Shown: positions 35,206-44,949, numbered from the stretch's first letter. The stretch: 64,000 bases of DNA from Bog-473 sp963741995 (GCA_963741995.1 CAVUKI010000006.1:186001-250000); one strand, 5' to 3'. Notes: generated by a model from the letters alone, not told the origin. A program made the numbers and translations.

Positions 35206-36099
35206 GTGACCCAGTTGCGCGCTTCCGAAACAAGAAAGTTGGCCATGGCGCTGGAACCGGTGACGGGCCAGGTGTACTTCTCTCCCGAGTGCCATGCCGC
35301 TTATGCGGCCCTCGGTTTCTCGCCCAGCCCGGGCTCGCTCCCGAGCGGCGTGCAGTTTCCGGACGGGGCGGCCTATTTCACCAGCCGCGGGTCGGTCATG
35401 GGTCAGGTGCCCGGCGAGGTCGTTGCCGCCGCGTTCGCCGTCTTCAACCCCGAGGCGGTGGTCCCGGCGGTCCGGTTCGGTTGGAGCAAGGTGGACGCGT
35501 CGACCATCTGCGCGGCGCGCACGAAGGGTGCGGTCAGCCAGCTGGCGCGCATCCTCGGCCCGGAGCCCGAGGGACTGGCGGCCGCGACCGAGCTGTTGGC
35601 CACGGCGTCCGAGCCGCTCCGGCCCGAAGGCAAGCCGCTGTTTGCCGGGTTGCGGAGTCTCGGTCTGCCCGGCGATCCGATGGGCGACATGTGGCGCTTG
35701 GCCGACCTGCTGCGCGAATACCGGGGCGACGCCCATACGGCGGCCTGGACGTCGGCCGGCCTCGATGCCACCGAGGTGGGGCTCCTCACCGAGCTCTACT
35801 GGGGCCTGCCGCTGCGTTCCTACATCCGCACGCGGGCTTGGTCGGACGAGCAGCTCAGCGCCGGGGAAGGCCGCTTGTCGGACAGGGGGCTCGTGGCCGA
35901 CGGCGCGCTCACCGCCGAGGGCAGGGCGCTGCGCGAGTCGGTCGAGGTCGCCACCGATAACCAGTGCGAGGTCATGCTGGACGCGCTGGGCGACGGGTTC
36001 GACCCGCTCCTGGCGGTGCTCACCCCGTGGGGCCAGGCGATCCGGGACGCCAGGGGCTACCCGCCGCAGGGCCCGCACGACCTGGCCCCGGTGCGCTGA
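35206..36099 (+). CDS. SCO6745-family protein
   Basis: This 297-residue soluble alpha-helical protein begins TQLRASETRKLAMALEPVTGQVYFSPECHAAYAALG and continues with YFTSRGSVMGQVPGEVVAAAFAVFNP and ends ...VLTPWGQ, the pattern of the SCO6745 family (winged-helix-like architecture, unknown function). GTG 35206 is chosen because homology extends to it. It is flanked by genes on the other strand and stands alone. Confidence 0.75.
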   Translation: MTQLRASETRKLAMALEPVTGQVYFSPECHAAYAALGFSPSPGSLPSGVQFPDGAAYFTSRGSVMGQVPGEVVAAAFAVFNPEAVVPAVRFGWSKVDASTICAARTKGAVSQLARILGPEPEGLAAATELLATASEPLRPEGKPLFAGLRSLGLPGDPMGDMWRLADLLREYRGDAHTAAWTSAGLDATEVGLLTELYWGLPLRSYIRTRAWSDEQLSAGEGRLSDRGLVADGALTAEGRALRESVEVATDNQCEVMLDALGDGFDPLLAVLTPWGQAIRDARGYPPQGPHDLAPVR

Positions 36100-36102
36100 C
36101 CC

Positions 36103-36813
36103 TCAGTACAGCGGAGACCATGCCGCGCTGCGCAGCAGCCGGCTTTCCCAGCGGTCGCGCACCGCCAACGCGTCGTGCAGCCACGTCCCCGGGGCCGAGG
36201 CCTCGGGCGGGAGGTCGTGGCCCAACATCCACATGACCGCCTTCGTGTTGACCACCCGCTGCCAGAGGATCACCTCGGTGGTCTGGTGAGTACCGAAGAC
36301 CGGCTGGAAGGCGGCCTCGAGCTCGATCATGCCGACGCCCTCTTCCTTCTGGCTGCTCAGCGTGTGGTCGTAGAGCGTGCCGGCCTTGGCCAGGTACGCC
36401 TGCAGGCCGCCCTTGAAAGGCCAGGCGGTGTCCTCCATGAAGAGGGAGTTCTTGTGGGTCTCGCCGTTCACGGGCACGGTGCTGAAGTCGATCTCCTGCA
36501 AGGGCGACCACGGCACCGGCCGGACGATCTTGGCCTCGCTGGCGTGCCGCATGGCGTCCACCTCCTCCGACCACTCGGCCAGGTCACCGACGCGGACACG
36601 CTCGGACAGCTCCTCCCACGCCGCGGCGTCCCGGCAGCCCGTGATGGTGACCACCGTGTAGGCCTGCCCGCTGCCGTGGGACAGGCGCAGGTACCACAGG
36701 AGCCTGCTCCCGTCCGACTTGGCCAGGGCCGGCATGAACTCGTCGCGATAGGCGTCGTCGAAGGCATCCTCTTTGGCGCCGGCGACGCGGTGCACCTCGT
36801 GCAGAAACAACAC
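36103..36813 (-). CDS. Hypothetical protein, NIPSNAP/Dabb-like
   Basis: This 236-residue soluble protein appears to contain two ferredoxin-like dimeric alpha/beta-barrel repeats (LFLHEVHRVAGAKEDAFDDAY; IELEAAFQPVFGTHQTTEVIL). That is the style of NIPSNAP or Dabb proteins, but homology is only suggested. It is the last gene of the minus-strand unit behind an SDR oxidoreductase, amidohydrolase and acyl-CoA dehydrogenase, and may act in the same catabolic pathway. AAAGGGGGAGACACC precedes the GTG-type start. Confidence 0.6.
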   Translation of the reverse strand: MLFLHEVHRVAGAKEDAFDDAYRDEFMPALAKSDGSRLLWYLRLSHGSGQAYTVVTITGCRDAAAWEELSERVRVGDLAEWSEEVDAMRHASEAKIVRPVPWSPLQEIDFSTVPVNGETHKNSLFMEDTAWPFKGGLQAYLAKAGTLYDHTLSSQKEEGVGMIELEAAFQPVFGTHQTTEVILWQRVVNTKAVMWMLGHDLPPEASAPGTWLHDALAVRDRWESRLLRSAAWSPLY

Positions 36814-36855
36814 GGTGTCTCCCCCTTTGCGTCCTTCTCTTTTGCGATCTTCTGT

Positions 36856-37629
36856 CTAGCGAGTGGTGGCGATGCCCCCGTCGACCGGGATGACCGCCCC
36901 GGTGAGGTAGGCGCCCGCCCGCGAGGACAGGTAGATGGCGGCACCGGCCATGTCGTCGGGGCGACCGATGCGCCGCAGGGGCGCGCTGGCGGCGATCTGC
37001 TCGCCGAATGCCTCCAGGGTGGCTGCCATCATCTTGGATTCGAACGGGCCCGGCGCAATGGCGTTCACCGTGATGGTCGGGGCCAGGCGCTTGGCCAGGT
37101 GGCGGGTCAGTTGGTGCACTGCCGCCTTCGACGCCGAGTAGGCGTACGTCTCCAGTTGCGGCACCCCGATCCCGTCGATGGACCCGATGTTGATGACCCG
37201 TGCCGGCTCGTCCACTCGCCCCGCGTTCGTCAGGAGCGGGACGAGGAACTTGGTCAGATGGAAGACGCCCTTGACATTGAGCGCGAGCACGCGCTCGAAG
37301 GCGGTCTCGTCATAGTCAGCCATCGGGGCGCCCCAGGTGGCACCGGCGTTGTTGACCAAAATGTCGAGCGAATCCTCACGCGCGGCCATCTCGTCGGCCA
37401 GCCGCCGGCACTCGGCTTCCGTGGAGAGGTCGGCCGGGATCCCGATGCACGTGCCCTTCTCGGAGAGCTCGGCCGCCACGTCTGCCACCACATCGGCCTT
37501 GCGTGAGGAGATGTAGACCTTCACGCCGGCGTCCACGAAGCCCTCGGCGATCATCCGCCCGATGCCGCGGCTGCCGCCGGTGACGAGCGCCGTCTTGTCC
37601 GCGACGTCGAAGAGATCCGAGGCGGTCAT
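36856..37629 (-). CDS. Short-chain dehydrogenase/reductase (SDR)
   Basis: This 257-residue classical SDR uses NAD(P)H to oxidise or reduce a hydroxyl or keto group. It has the cofactor motif TGGSRGIG, the structural NNAG, and the catalytic Ser (NIGSIDG) with YSASK. The C-terminal PVDGGIATTR is typical of FabG/RhlG-like members. ATG 37629 fits the family start. It lies between the M20 amidohydrolase and the NIPSNAP-like gene on the same strand, so a lipid or acyl-derived substrate is likely. Confidence 0.88.
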   Translation of the reverse strand: MTASDLFDVADKTALVTGGSRGIGRMIAEGFVDAGVKVYISSRKADVVADVAAELSEKGTCIGIPADLSTEAECRRLADEMAAREDSLDILVNNAGATWGAPMADYDETAFERVLALNVKGVFHLTKFLVPLLTNAGRVDEPARVINIGSIDGIGVPQLETYAYSASKAAVHQLTRHLAKRLAPTITVNAIAPGPFESKMMAATLEAFGEQIAASAPLRRIGRPDDMAGAAIYLSSRAGAYLTGAVIPVDGGIATTR

Positions 37630-37651
37630 CGGCCCATTGTGCCCGCCGGGG

Positions 37652-38830
37652 TCACGGCGCGGCCAATGCCAGCGCGCTGCGCACCAGGACACTGGCCCCG
37701 ACCCGCAGGGCCTCGTCCTCGACGAGGAAGGTCGGGCTGTGGTGCATCCCGCTCGATCCGTCCGCAGCGCCGCCGCCGACGAAGAAGTAGCAGCCCGGCA
37801 GGTGGCGCAAGAACTCGCTGACGTCATCGCTCGGCGACACGGCCGGCATCCGGAAGACCTGGTCGGGGCCGAGTACGACGCTCGCCTCCGCCTCCACGAG
37901 GGCGGTCGCCTCGGCGTCGTTGACCACAGCGTGGGTGTGCTCGGGCACTTCCAGCTCGACGTGGACGCCCTGGTCGTTGCCGACCTCGTCGCACAGGTCC
38001 TGCAGGCGGACCAGGGCCTCCTCGTGCTGGGCCTCGGTGAAGGTGCGCAGCGTGCCGGTGACTCGGGCCGAGGTCGGCACGACGTTGACCGCCGTGCCGG
38101 CGTGCATCGTGCCGGCGCTGCAGACGCAGTCGGCCTCCTCGTAACGCAGCCCGGAAGCCACCTCGCCCAGCCGGCTCACCAGCTCTGCCGTGGCCCGGAT
38201 GACGTCGCCCTGGGCCGAGGGCATGGCGCCGTGCCCGCCCGGCCCGGTCAGGGTGATGCGCAACGAGTTGGCCTCCGACATGGCGATGCCCGACCGCAGG
38301 GCCACGAAGCCCGAAGGCACCTGGGAAGTGACGTGGAAACCTACGAGCCGCGCGCCCTCCATGGTGGTGAGCGCGCCCCGCTCCAGCATCGCCTTGGCCC
38401 CGCAGAGCGCCTCCTCTGCCGGCTGGAAGAGGAAGATGTAACGGCCCGGGAGGTCCTCGCGGCGCGCCGCCAACACCGAGGCGGCGCCGAGCAGGGAGGC
38501 CACGTGCACGTCGTGGCCGCAGGCGTGCATGACGCCCTCGACCTCGGAGTGGACGGTCCTCGCCTCGTCCTCCTGCACCGGGAGGCCGTCGATGTCACCC
38601 CGCAGGACGACGCGTTGCCCGGGCCGGCCGCCCTCCATGGTGAAGATGCCACCGGTCTCGGTGGTCCGGAGGGCCTCGGTGATGCCCAGCGAGGCCATGT
38701 GGTCGCGGATCACCGCCGTGGTCTCGTGCTCGGCAAAGGCCAGTTCGGGCCGGCGGTGCAGAGCGTGCCGCAGGTCGACCATGTCGTCGAACACGGCGTC
38801 GGCCGGGGCCGGGCCGAACAGGTCCGTCAC
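37652..38830 (-). CDS. M20-family amidohydrolase/aminoacylase
   Basis: This 392-residue metal-dependent hydrolase resembles IAA-amino-acid hydrolases and N-acyl amino acid amidohydrolases. Motifs are RRHPELAFAEHE-type RRPELAFAEHET, VLRGDIDGLPVQE, MHACGHDVHVASLLG (metal-binding His and Asp) and QPAEEALCGAKAML (Glu pair). It would split an N-acyl or peptide bond. GTG 38830 begins one base after the upstream stop, indicating tight coupling with the acyl-CoA dehydrogenase gene. Confidence 0.88.
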   Translation of the reverse strand: MTDLFGPAPADAVFDDMVDLRHALHRRPELAFAEHETTAVIRDHMASLGITEALRTTETGGIFTMEGGRPGQRVVLRGDIDGLPVQEDEARTVHSEVEGVMHACGHDVHVASLLGAASVLAARREDLPGRYIFLFQPAEEALCGAKAMLERGALTTMEGARLVGFHVTSQVPSGFVALRSGIAMSEANSLRITLTGPGGHGAMPSAQGDVIRATAELVSRLGEVASGLRYEEADCVCSAGTMHAGTAVNVVPTSARVTGTLRTFTEAQHEEALVRLQDLCDEVGNDQGVHVELEVPEHTHAVVNDAEATALVEAEASVVLGPDQVFRMPAVSPSDDVSEFLRHLPGCYFFVGGGAADGSSGMHHSPTFLVEDEALRVGASVLVRSALALAAP

Positions 38831-38831
38831 G

Positions 38832-40052
38832 TCACCGGCTCAACAGATCGCGGGCGATGTGGGTGACCTGGATCTCGTCGGTGCCGGCATAGATCTGGAA
38901 CACCTTGGCGTCGCGGGCCAGCTGTTCCACCCGGAACTCGGACATGTACCCGTTGCCGCCGAAGAGCTGCACCGCCTCCAAGGCGACCTCGGAGGCGGCC
39001 TGGGCCGAGTACAGCTTCATGGCCGACGCCTCGGCCAGCGTGAGGCTCTTCCCCGCCGAGCTCATCTCAATGTGACGGAACACCAGATTCTCCACGTTGA
39101 GGCGGGCGATCTCCATGCGGGCCAGCTTCAGTTGAATGAGCTGGAACTCCGCGATCGGCCGTTCCCACAGGAGGCGGTCCTTGGCGTACTGCACCGAGAG
39201 CTTGATGCACTCTTCGATGAGGCCCAGCGACATGGCAGCCACGCCGGCCCGCTCGGTGACGAAGTTCCCCTTGGCACTGTTGCGCCCCTCGTTCCCGCCC
39301 TTGCCCTCCGTCTCGCCCAGCAGGCGGTCCTTGCCCACGCGCACATCGGTCAGGAAGAGCTCGCCGGTCGGCGACGAGTGCAGGCCCATTTTGCGGAAGG
39401 GCTTGGACTGCTGGAGCCCGGCCATGCCGCGGTCGAGGACGAAAGTCAGGACCGGACGCTGCCGCAGTGGCGTGTCACTGCCGTCGTCGAGCTTGGCGTA
39501 GAACACGATCGTGTCGGCGTAGGGGCCGTTGGTGATGAACGTCTTGTTCCCGTTGAGCACGTACTCGTCGCCGTCGCGCAGGGCCGACGACTTCATGCCG
39601 CCCAGCGCGTCGGAGCCCGAGTCGGGCTCGGTGATGGCCCACGCCCCGACCTTGTCCAGCGTCAGCAGGTCGAGGCCCCACCGTTCCATCTGGGCCGGCG
39701 TGCCCCCTTTCATGATGGTGCCGCCCGCCAGGCCGGTGCTCACCCCGAGCGCCGTGACGATGCCGGGGCAGTAGTGGCACAGCTCAATGATGGGGATGAG
39801 CGTCAGTGCGGCACTGCCGCCGCCCTCGGCGCGCTCGGGCGACGGCGCGCCGGAGGTCTTGCGTTCGAGGGCCCGCTTGAAGGAGTCACGCGCCAGGGCG
39901 TCGAGCCCGAAGGTGCGGTACAGCTTGCGGATCACCTCGTAGGGCGGGGTGTCGCCGTGCTCGAGCTCCTCGACGTTCGGCTTGACCTCTTCTTCGACGA
40001 ACCGCCGCACCGCATCGCGGATCGCCAGCTGCTCTTCCGACCACTCGAACAT
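38832..40052 (-). CDS. Acyl-CoA dehydrogenase
   Basis: This 406-residue FAD enzyme inserts the alpha,beta double bond in acyl-CoA. Family features: MFEWSEEQLAIRDAVRRFVEEEV at the N-terminus, the FAD-contacting WAITEPDSGSDALGG, FRKMGLHSSPTGELFL, QLFGGNGYMSEFRVEQLARD and IYAGTDEIQ near the end. In the last motif the catalytic Glu region AGTDEIQ is present. ATG 40052 is chosen as the family start, and an upstream ATG at 40664 is a shadow over the neighbour. It lies in one direction with the M20, SDR and nitrobindin-like genes. Confidence 0.92.
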   Translation of the reverse strand: MFEWSEEQLAIRDAVRRFVEEEVKPNVEELEHGDTPPYEVIRKLYRTFGLDALARDSFKRALERKTSGAPSPERAEGGGSAALTLIPIIELCHYCPGIVTALGVSTGLAGGTIMKGGTPAQMERWGLDLLTLDKVGAWAITEPDSGSDALGGMKSSALRDGDEYVLNGNKTFITNGPYADTIVFYAKLDDGSDTPLRQRPVLTFVLDRGMAGLQQSKPFRKMGLHSSPTGELFLTDVRVGKDRLLGETEGKGGNEGRNSAKGNFVTERAGVAAMSLGLIEECIKLSVQYAKDRLLWERPIAEFQLIQLKLARMEIARLNVENLVFRHIEMSSAGKSLTLAEASAMKLYSAQAASEVALEAVQLFGGNGYMSEFRVEQLARDAKVFQIYAGTDEIQVTHIARDLLSR

Positions 40053-40114
40053 GTGGTGCCTCCCACGGCCTTGACGACTCCCGCCGCCGGCGACCCTATC
40101 GGTCAGCGTCAGCC

Positions 40115-40681
40115 CTAGGCGCCGGCGATCTTCCGCAACGTGTTGCTGTCGGTGTGGATGACCTCTTCGGGCAGGCGGGCGTGCTTGATCACCGTCGTCT
40201 CGGTGTAGGTGAACTCGTCCTCCACGCTGGTGTCGATCGTCACTTCGTAACGGATGGCCTGGGCGTTCTTGTCCAGCCAATTGTTGGAGAGGATCCCGTA
40301 GGTCTGGCTGCCCACGGAGGCGTGCAAGGTGTACTTCGTGTCGCCGGCCCCGACCACGGCACCGGCCACGATGGCGGATCCCCGCGGAATGAGGAAGCAG
40401 CGGACCACCTCGCTGTCGCGGGCGTCCCACATCCAGTAGCCGACCTCCGTGTGGAAGGGGCTCTCCTCCTCGCCCCGCCAGGCCGCCATGCGGTAGTCGA
40501 GGCCGTAGAGCACCTGGCTCCCGTTCTCCACGGGGCCGAAGGGTTTGAAGTCGATGTGCTCGCGGTACGGGGTCAGGCCGATCTTCCCGTCCTGGTTGGC
40601 GTACGCGACGTCCTCGCCCTTCTCGCCCTCCCAGATCCCCGCCAGACGGGCCAGTGGCCCCCATTCAGGTCCTGCGCTCAA
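40115..40681 (-). CDS. FABP-like/nitrobindin heme-barrel protein
   Basis: This 188-residue beta-barrel protein begins with LARLAGIWEGEKGEDVAY, the GxWxGxG mark of nitrobindin/DUF1794 proteins. A His near the end (EEVIHTDSNTLRKI) is a candidate axial heme ligand. Relatives bind heme and isomerise peroxynitrite, or bind a small lipid. It leads the 40.7-36.1 kb minus-strand unit and could protect or feed the downstream acyl-CoA pathway (inference). Confidence 0.72.
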   Translation of the reverse strand: MSAGPEWGPLARLAGIWEGEKGEDVAYANQDGKIGLTPYREHIDFKPFGPVENGSQVLYGLDYRMAAWRGEEESPFHTEVGYWMWDARDSEVVRCFLIPRGSAIVAGAVVGAGDTKYTLHASVGSQTYGILSNNWLDKNAQAIRYEVTIDTSVEDEFTYTETTVIKHARLPEEVIHTDSNTLRKIAGA

Positions 40682-40764
40682 CGTTCCTCCTTGTCGCCGG
40701 GTTGTCGCCTCACCTTAGGTCGCGCCGCTCTGCCGCTCCCGAAGTCGACGCGCCCGGAGCCCGC

Positions 40765-41739
40765 TCAGCGGGGGAGGGGGAGGTCGACCAGGTCGATCGC
40801 CTCGTCGGGCTCCGGCTTGGGCGGCTTCCGGGGCGACCGGGTGCGCGTGCGGGCCCCCTCGGCGTGGCGTTGGGTCCTCGCCACAATGACGCGAGTGGCC
40901 ACCAGGAGGATCAGGACCATGACCACCAGGATCAGCGCGGCGTCGTAGGCCAGGTAGTGGTACTGGACCTGGGAGGAGTCGTAGAAGGAGAAGACGACGT
41001 AGGTGAGGTAGGGGAAGGAGGCGTGGGTCAGCGAATGGGGGACCGTGTTGGCGAAGTTCGCCGTGTAGATGAGCGGTGCCGTCTCGCCGCCGGCGATGGC
41101 GAGGGCCAGGAGGAGTCCGGTGACGATGCCCGGCAGCGCGGTCTTGAGGACGACCTTGCGCAGCGAGTACCCCATCGACATCCCGAGCGCCTCGGCGCCT
41201 TCGCGGTACCCGGTCGGGACCTGGCGCAGCGAGTTCTCGGTCGTCTTGGCGATGTAGGGCACCACCATGACGGAGAGCACGATGACGGCGGCCAGGTAGG
41301 AGAAGCCCCAGTGGAAGTAGAGCACCAGCGCGGCGTAGCCGACGTAGCCCAACACGATGGAGGGGAAGCCCGAGAGGATGTCCGACCCCGTGCGCAACAG
41401 ACCGCCGCTCGGTTTGCCGTTCTTCTTCAGCTTGGCCATCTCCGACAAGTGGATGCCGGCCAGCACTCCGATCGTGCCGGCCAGGATCAGGACGCCCAGC
41501 ATGAGCAGGAGCGTGCCGATGATCTGGTCGCGCAGCCCGCCACCGGCGGCCGTGAGCGGCGTCCACAGCACGCTCCAATGCCAGTGGGGCAGGGCGCGGA
41601 AGAGGACGCCGAGCAGGATCCAGGCGGCCGGGGCGATGATCAGGATGAGCGAGCCGTACGTGAAGACGCGGAACCCGATGGACGAGACACGCCGGCGGCG
41701 GGTGGACGGCCCGGGGGCCAGGGAAGTGTTCGTCGTCAT
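40765..41739 (-). CDS. pstA: Phosphate ABC transporter permease PstA
   Basis: This 324-residue inner-membrane permease has six helices and the ABC-binding loop EALGMSMGYSLRKVVLKTALPGIVTG. It also has GIHLSEMAK and IAGGETAPLIYTANF, found in PstA. The C-terminal tail is basic and proline-rich. ATG 41739 overlaps the pstC stop (ATGA). With PstC it forms the channel of the high-affinity phosphate uptake system. It is the last gene of the pst operon here. Confidence 0.94.
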   Translation of the reverse strand: MTTNTSLAPGPSTRRRRVSSIGFRVFTYGSLILIIAPAAWILLGVLFRALPHWHWSVLWTPLTAAGGGLRDQIIGTLLLMLGVLILAGTIGVLAGIHLSEMAKLKKNGKPSGGLLRTGSDILSGFPSIVLGYVGYAALVLYFHWGFSYLAAVIVLSVMVVPYIAKTTENSLRQVPTGYREGAEALGMSMGYSLRKVVLKTALPGIVTGLLLALAIAGGETAPLIYTANFANTVPHSLTHASFPYLTYVVFSFYDSSQVQYHYLAYDAALILVVMVLILLVATRVIVARTQRHAEGARTRTRSPRKPPKPEPDEAIDLVDLPLPR

Positions 41740-42836
41740 GCGCCGCTCCCCACGGGGCCGCCGGTACGGCCGGTCCGCGTGATGATGAACCGCGCCGCCA
41801 GGTTCACGCCGACGGAAATCACGGCCAGGACCAGGGCGAGCTCGGCCAGGGTGGCCACGGCAAAGCCGGTGCCGTCGGCCTGCGCGCCGTCGAGCTGGGT
41901 CAAAATGGTGGCGGCGATGGTGCCGAACGGCTGGTAGATGTTCGGCGCGATGTGCAGCGAGGCGCCGCCCACGAGCACGACGGCGATGGTCTCGCCGAGC
42001 GCCCGGCCCAATCCGAGCACGGTGCCGCCGATGATGCCGGAGCGCACCCAGGGCAGCGTGATGCGGTTGGCGACTTCCCAGTGCGTCATGCCCAACGCTT
42101 CACCGCCCTCCTTCGGCAGGGAGGGCACCTGCATGAAGAGCTCACGCGTCGTCGACGCGATGATGGGGATGATCATCATCCCGAGGACGAGCCCTGCGGT
42201 CAGGAGACCCTCCCCCGTCCCGACGGGTTGACGGAAGTAGTTGAAGGGCCACACGTTGGGGAGGTCGCTGGCGATGCTGGCCAACGTCGGGTAGATGTGC
42301 TTGGCCAGCCAGGGACCGAAGGTGAGCAGGCCCCACAGGCCGATGACCACCGAGGGGATCCCGGCCAGGATCTCTATGGCGAACCCCAGGGGTCGCGAGA
42401 TCCACGACGGCATCCGCTCGGTGAGGGCGAAGGCCGCACCGATGGAGAGCGGCACCGCCACGACGATGGCGATGAAAGACGATTGCAGGGTGCCCAGAAT
42501 GAGGGGCCAGGCCCCGAACTGCGCCCCGGCGGCGTGGGCGACGCCGTTGGTGTGGACTGTCGCCCCGTAGCTGTCGCCGTAGGTCCAGTTCTTGCCGTAG
42601 AGGAAGTACCAGCCGTTCACGCGGATGGCCGGCCACGCCTTGATTGCCAGCACGGTGAGGGCGAAGACCAGCGCCACCAGCGGGAGGAGCACCGCGACCC
42701 GGGCGCTCCAGCGCCAGCCCTTTTCCTCATTGGCCCGGAACACGTCCGCCGCCCGGCGGAATGGCGATTCCCGGGGTGCGGCGCGTCCGGGTGGCGTGGC
42801 GGGGACATCCCCGGCCACGCCACCGACGGACGTCAC
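41736..42836 (-). CDS. pstC: Phosphate ABC transporter permease PstC
   Basis: This 366-residue permease has a first helix (VAVLLPLVALVFALTVLAI), a large loop (WTYGDSYGATVHTNG) and five more helices. Its EAA loop is EALGMTHWEVANRITLPWVRSGI, and GRALGETIAVVLVGG is a further PstC mark. GTG 42836 overlaps the pstS stop by one base (TAGTG); the head before helix one is charged. It is coupled to pstS and pstA. Confidence 0.93.
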   Translation of the reverse strand: MTSVGGVAGDVPATPPGRAAPRESPFRRAADVFRANEEKGWRWSARVAVLLPLVALVFALTVLAIKAWPAIRVNGWYFLYGKNWTYGDSYGATVHTNGVAHAAGAQFGAWPLILGTLQSSFIAIVVAVPLSIGAAFALTERMPSWISRPLGFAIEILAGIPSVVIGLWGLLTFGPWLAKHIYPTLASIASDLPNVWPFNYFRQPVGTGEGLLTAGLVLGMMIIPIIASTTRELFMQVPSLPKEGGEALGMTHWEVANRITLPWVRSGIIGGTVLGLGRALGETIAVVLVGGASLHIAPNIYQPFGTIAATILTQLDGAQADGTGFAVATLAELALVLAVISVGVNLAARFIITRTGRTGGPVGSGA

Positions 42837-43960
42837 TACGAAATGCTCAGGATCTGCTTCACCGACTGCGCCTCGACCTTGGAGGGCAGCGGCTGGAAGT
42901 TGACCTGGGCCAGGTACGACGTGGCCGCACCGTGCTTCGGGCTGATCGCCCACTCCAGGAGCGAGCGGATCCCCTTCGCCGTCGAGCTGCTCGACTGGTG
43001 GGTCGAGACGATGGCGTACTCGTAGTTGACGATGGGGTAGCCACCCTCGGCGGGACCGTAGATCAGCGAGATCGTCCCGTTGGCCGGCGTCTTCTTGACG
43101 AAGGATGCCGCTTCCGCCGCGATGGACGCCGCCGTCGGGACCTCGTACTGCCCCTTGGCGTTCTGCAACGAGGCGTAGCCGAGGCCGGCCTGCAGGGCCT
43201 GGGTCAGGTAGCTGATGCCGATGTAGGCGATGCAACCCGGCGTGGCCTTGCAGCCCGTCACCATGCCCGAGTTCCCCGTCTCACCGAGGGCGCCCGGCGC
43301 AGCCGGCCACGGCACCGTGGTGTTGTAGGCGATTTTGGCACCCCAACCCGACGGATCGGTCTTGGACAGGAACGACGTGAAGAGGAACGTGTCACCGCTG
43401 CTGTCGGAACGGTGCAGCGTCACGATCGGGATGCTCGGGAGCGTGACGCCCGGGTTGAGGCTGGCGATCTGCGAGGCGTTCCACTTGGTGATCGTGCCCT
43501 GGTAGATGGCCGAGAGCACCTTGCCGGTCAGCTTCAGGTGCGAGAGCACGCCCGGGATGTTGTAGGCCACCATCTGCGACGAGATCGCCAACGGGATGTT
43601 CTTCAGGTCCGGGCTCGCTGCAGTGACACTCGGGGCCAGGTAGGCGTCGGAGGCACCGATGTCGATCGTGCCGTTCTCCGCGTCCGAAATCCCTGTACCC
43701 GATCCCGTTCCGGCTGTCTGCACCGTGACGTTGGGGTACGTCTCGCTGTAGCCGCCGACCCAGAGGTTGAAGAGCGGGTACAGCAGCGTGCTGCCCGTCT
43801 CGGTCACGGTCCCGGAGGGAGGCTTCTCGACACCGCTGGACGGGAGCTTGACGCTCGCCGATGCCGCGGTGCTGAGGACGACCGAACTCAGCGCGAGTCC
43901 CGCCGCCGCGACGGCAATCACTCCTCGCCGCAGTCGCGTCGTTCTCATCAGTTTTGTCAC
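42836..43960 (-). CDS. pstS: Phosphate-binding protein PstS
   Basis: This 374-residue secreted protein captures phosphate outside the membrane. It has a signal peptide (basic TRLRRG, hydrophobic core, AASASV cleavage region) without a lipobox cysteine. Phosphate-site elements are TETGSTLLYPLF, TAGTGSGTGI, DIGASDAYL and RSDSSGDTFLF. AAGGAGAG lies 6 bases before GTG 43960. It is preceded by pstB, which is unusual since pstB normally comes last. Two cysteines (GCKATPGC) may form a disulfide. Confidence 0.94.
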   Translation of the reverse strand: MTKLMRTTRLRRGVIAVAAAGLALSSVVLSTAASASVKLPSSGVEKPPSGTVTETGSTLLYPLFNLWVGGYSETYPNVTVQTAGTGSGTGISDAENGTIDIGASDAYLAPSVTAASPDLKNIPLAISSQMVAYNIPGVLSHLKLTGKVLSAIYQGTITKWNASQIASLNPGVTLPSIPIVTLHRSDSSGDTFLFTSFLSKTDPSGWGAKIAYNTTVPWPAAPGALGETGNSGMVTGCKATPGCIAYIGISYLTQALQAGLGYASLQNAKGQYEVPTAASIAAEAASFVKKTPANGTISLIYGPAEGGYPIVNYEYAIVSTHQSSSSTAKGIRSLLEWAISPKHGAATSYLAQVNFQPLPSKVEAQSVKQILSIS

Positions 43961-44066
43961 AGGTTCTCTCCTTGTGATGTGGGTTTGGTTGGTGTTGCTC
44001 TGGTGCGGGTTGATATGGCTTGTGTGGTGCGCTGGACCCCTCCCTCGTGGAGTCCGGTTGCGTCGG

Positions 44067-44927
44067 CTAGCCCATCCGTCCCGTGACGTAGCGCTCGGTG
44101 TCCGGATGCGACGGCCTGTTGAACAGATCGTCGGTCGCTCCGTACTCGACGAGCGCCCCCTGGTAGAAGAACATCGTCTGCTGCGAGACCCGCATCGCCT
44201 GGCCGAGGTTGTGTGTCACCACGATCAAGGTCAGCGCGGGTGCCAGCGTCTTGAGCAGCGCCTCAATGGACTCCGTCGTGACGGGGTCGAGCGACGAGGT
44301 CGGCTCGTCGAGTAACAGGACCTCGGGTCCCACCGCGAGGGCGCGCGCCAGGCAGAGCAGCTGCTGTTGGCCGCCCGACAGCCGGAAGGGTGAGTCGTTG
44401 AGGCGGTCCTTGACGGCGTCCCACAACCCGACTTCAGTGAGCCGGCGCTCGCACACGACGTCGAGCTGTTTGCCCTTGGCGATGCGGTGTGCCTTGACCC
44501 CGGCGACCACGTTGTCCTTGATCGACATCGGGAACGGGTTCGGCCGCTGGAACAACATGCCGACGCGCCGGCGCAGCGTCAGGAGGTCGACGTGCGGTGC
44601 CCACAGGCTCTCCTCGTCGAGGGTCACGTCCCCGTCGCGCGTGAACCCGGGGACGCGGTCGTTCATCCGGTTGAGCGTGCGGAGGAAGGTGGACTTGCCC
44701 GATCCCGTCGGTCCGATCAGCGCAGTGATCGAACCGCGTTTCAAGTCCACGTTGACGTCGCTGAGAACGGCCCGGCCTGAGAAGCCGAGGTCCAGGTTGA
44801 CCGCCTGCATGACGCATTCGGGGCGGGCGGCATCGGGGTCCAGGGCCTGCAGTGCCCTGTCGAGATCGGACTGAGCCTCGGTCGTCACGGGATTGAGACT
44901 TCCCCTGGTCATCTCTCCGTCGCCCAC
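44067..44927 (-). CDS. pstB: Phosphate ABC transporter ATPase PstB
   Basis: This 286-residue ATPase drives phosphate import. It has the Walker A GPTGSGKST, the PstB-specific RTLNRMNDRVPG and FQRPNPFPMSI, the signature LSGGQQQ, Walker B LLLDEPTSSLDP and the switch His in VTHN. GTG 44927 and ATG 44912 are both possible starts. It is the first gene of the operon, 106 bases before pstS, with a PHO-box-like sequence 22 bases upstream. Confidence 0.94.
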   Translation of the reverse strand: MGDGEMTRGSLNPVTTEAQSDLDRALQALDPDAARPECVMQAVNLDLGFSGRAVLSDVNVDLKRGSITALIGPTGSGKSTFLRTLNRMNDRVPGFTRDGDVTLDEESLWAPHVDLLTLRRRVGMLFQRPNPFPMSIKDNVVAGVKAHRIAKGKQLDVVCERRLTEVGLWDAVKDRLNDSPFRLSGGQQQLLCLARALAVGPEVLLLDEPTSSLDPVTTESIEALLKTLAPALTLIVVTHNLGQAMRVSQQTMFFYQGALVEYGATDDLFNRPSHPDTERYVTGRMG

Positions 44928-44949
44928 TACCAGGAACGTAGCGAGGCAA